From contig OY821775.1 in NCBI GenBank assembly GCA_963682175.1, positions 35,090,053 through 35,154,052 of the forward strand: a DNA stretch of 64,000 bases, written 5' to 3'. Below are positions 62,572 through 64,000 of the stretch, piece after piece. The stretch comes from Triglochin maritima. Lineage: Eukaryota; Streptophyta; Magnoliopsida; Alismatales; Juncaginaceae. Made by a program: the position numbers and the translations under genes. Position 1 is the first letter of the stretch. Each line of letters starts with the position of its first letter. Under the pieces are notes generated by a model. It worked only from the letters and a program-made list of their open reading frames with translations, searched no databases and was not told where the DNA came from.

Positions 62572-64000
62572 TTTTTGCTAGTCCCGAGCAAAACAAAGAA
62601 AGAGAAAAGCAAATGAGAAACAAGAAATCCTAACTCACTTTCGTAGGAATCACGGTTGCACTTAGCACGTGCAACAAGCCGTTAAACCTTTTTGTTGCCA
62701 AGGAGGAGGAGTGTTGTCTCCTGAGGGTTTTCAGCGGATAAACCCACAAAATCCGAAGAAGATGCATTATCCAATCTAGACCTCGACTCGTTGGAAATAT
62801 TTTGTCGATCAATGGACGCGGTAATCCTATGGGCCGACTCTATATAGGTAATCAGTCCACACCTAGCCTAATAAACCATTCGTGCAAGTTAAATAAGGAA
62901 TTAAGTGAAACACATGGACAACCTCAAGATCCTCAAGTGATACAAAATGTAAGGTCCATTAAGGTTCTTATTTGCATTAACAATTTTTTTTCTTTTTTTT
63001 CTTTTCACACATTTTTTTTTCTTTTTATTAGTTGGAGCTTCATTCTCCCAGGGTCAGGTTTCGTGCATCATTGTCCATGAGGACTTACACTATCACGTAC
63101 ACCTTTCCCCAAATCTCCACATAGGGCAATCCCTACCACCCGTGTAACGGAAGTTCGGTCGGCGCATCCCAAGTCAGATGACTCGAAAGCACCAGGCACA
63201 AAGTCCCTTCAGACCTACTTTCCCGAGTGATAGGAGCCGTGCGAGAAGAGAGAACATCTACTCACTAATTTCTTTTCCACACATGAACCAAAACCCCTAC
63301 ACTAATGTCTCACAACAAGATTAAGAGGGTCCTTGACTACAACAAACTTCCTAAATTAACAAACACGAATTATTGACTCACTAGGTTTAGGGTGGACTTC
63401 TTTGAATTTTTGAGCACTGACACCCTATGATTACTCACCCCAAAGGAAAACTGGGGTGCATCCTAATGACTCGATAAATCCTAAAGCCACGTACTAGATA
63501 TCCTAATGCATCAAGTTCAAGACAATTTTGGGAGCTTTCTTTTTACTTTGCCTCTCAACGGTTTTGCACATGCTAAACACACGCAAAACCCACAAAACAT
63601 TTTCTTTCGAAAACACATGAAGATTTTGAAAGAAATGTGAAAATTTTGAAGCACTAGGCAAGCAAAAGAAGACAAGTCACCCAAGGATCATGGCAAGCAG
63701 ATATATCGATATTAAATGCAGCACACTATCATGACCCTAACAATGCAAACAAAAGAAAACAAAATCAAAGGAAAAAGATTCAACTATGTACACACGTAAA
63801 ACACCCCCCCCCCCACACCTACTTCATGCATTGTCCTCAATGAATGCAAACAAGATACTACATGGATGCATGCATGAAACAGAAGAGATCTCACCAACGT
63901 GAAGTACACAAGGAAGTTCATGGCTATGTTGTTGGACACAACCCAACTTCCCTCAAAACCTGTGAGATGCTAAAGAAGGGATACAAATACGTGAAAGAAA
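62572..64000 (-). other. Gypsy 3' UTR, minus strand, up to the window edge
   Basis: The most complete 3' UTR here. From the PPT outward: TTTTGCTAGTCCCGAGCAAA, CTCCTGAGGGTTTTCAGCGG, GGACAACCTCAAGATCCTC, a T-rich tract (62985-63025), CTATCACGTACACCTTTCCC, CGCATCCCAAGTCAGATGAC, GGTGCATCCTAATGACTCGA, CAAGACAATTTTGGGAGCTT, then CCCCCCCCCC (63804-63813) in the block that follows the last ORF in other copies. The last 150 bases match 51650-51800 inverted, so ORF sequence should begin just past the window. Confidence 0.8.

Overview
This window is angiosperm nuclear DNA made almost entirely of transposable elements. I found no convincing host gene and no rRNA, tRNA or CRISPR feature. The plant assignment rests on the element types: a CACTA (TNP2-type) transposase relic, Mutator-like remains, plant L1 LINEs with a DUF4283/zinc-knuckle ORF1, Ty1-copia elements, and many Ty3-gypsy elements of the Athila/Tat type primed by tRNA-Asp. 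I cannot name the species. Dense nesting, solo LTRs and decayed frames suggest a low-gene, perhaps pericentromeric, region.

Three LTR families organise most of the window. Family G is copia, with LTRs of about 1.3-1.5 kb (TGTTGGC...CCTA[A]CA) and an initiator-Met PBS. It gives a gag-only minus-strand element (1873-7940) and two solo LTRs (41903-43380 with TSD GTCCA; 56973-58253 with TSD AACAT). Family C is copia, with LTRs of about 2.0-2.2 kb (TGAAGG...CCTACA). It gives a rearranged copy with inverted LTRs and a nearly intact RT/RNase H (24853-29994) and two solo LTRs (47232-50172 with TSD ACTTA; 52119-54332). Families A and B are related Athila-like gypsy LTRs of about 1.35-1.55 kb (TGATT...), with a tRNA-Asp PBS, a GGCAAGTGTGGGGG-type PPT, a TATAAATA box and paired palindromes in U3.

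Layout: 1-1872 CACTA relic; 1873-7940 copia G element carrying a gypsy LTR; 7960-9000 relic of a plant transposon-protein ORF; 10071-11551 long-TIR element with a 9-bp direct repeat at its ends; 11956-18660 plus-strand gypsy element with 5' LTR, PBS, gag, integrase tail, accessory ORF and 3' UTR; about 18661-24850 L1 LINE; 24853-29994 copia C; 29995-30900 tandem array of about 166 bp; 30960-31543 MULE transposase tail; 31549-37895 minus-strand gypsy deletion derivative with two unlike LTRs; 37896-41079 plus-strand gypsy 3' end; 41080-45728 minus-strand gypsy leader and LTRs; 45729-54590 plus-strand gypsy gag-protease-ORF split by two solo copia LTRs, one of which holds a LINE; 54591-59119 plus-strand gypsy leader and gag with a solo LTR; 59120-64000 two nested minus-strand gypsy 3' ends, the last running off the window.

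No element here looks autonomous. Points that stand out: a gypsy gag-protease module followed by an open 233-codon ORF where RT and integrase would be expected; twin palindromes repeated in U3 and in the leader of the gypsy elements; a 1.1-kb LTR inverted repeat around a copia RT; and an LTR that kept its PBS inside what looks like an intact target duplication. All family names come from reading translations and motifs by eye; no database search was run.
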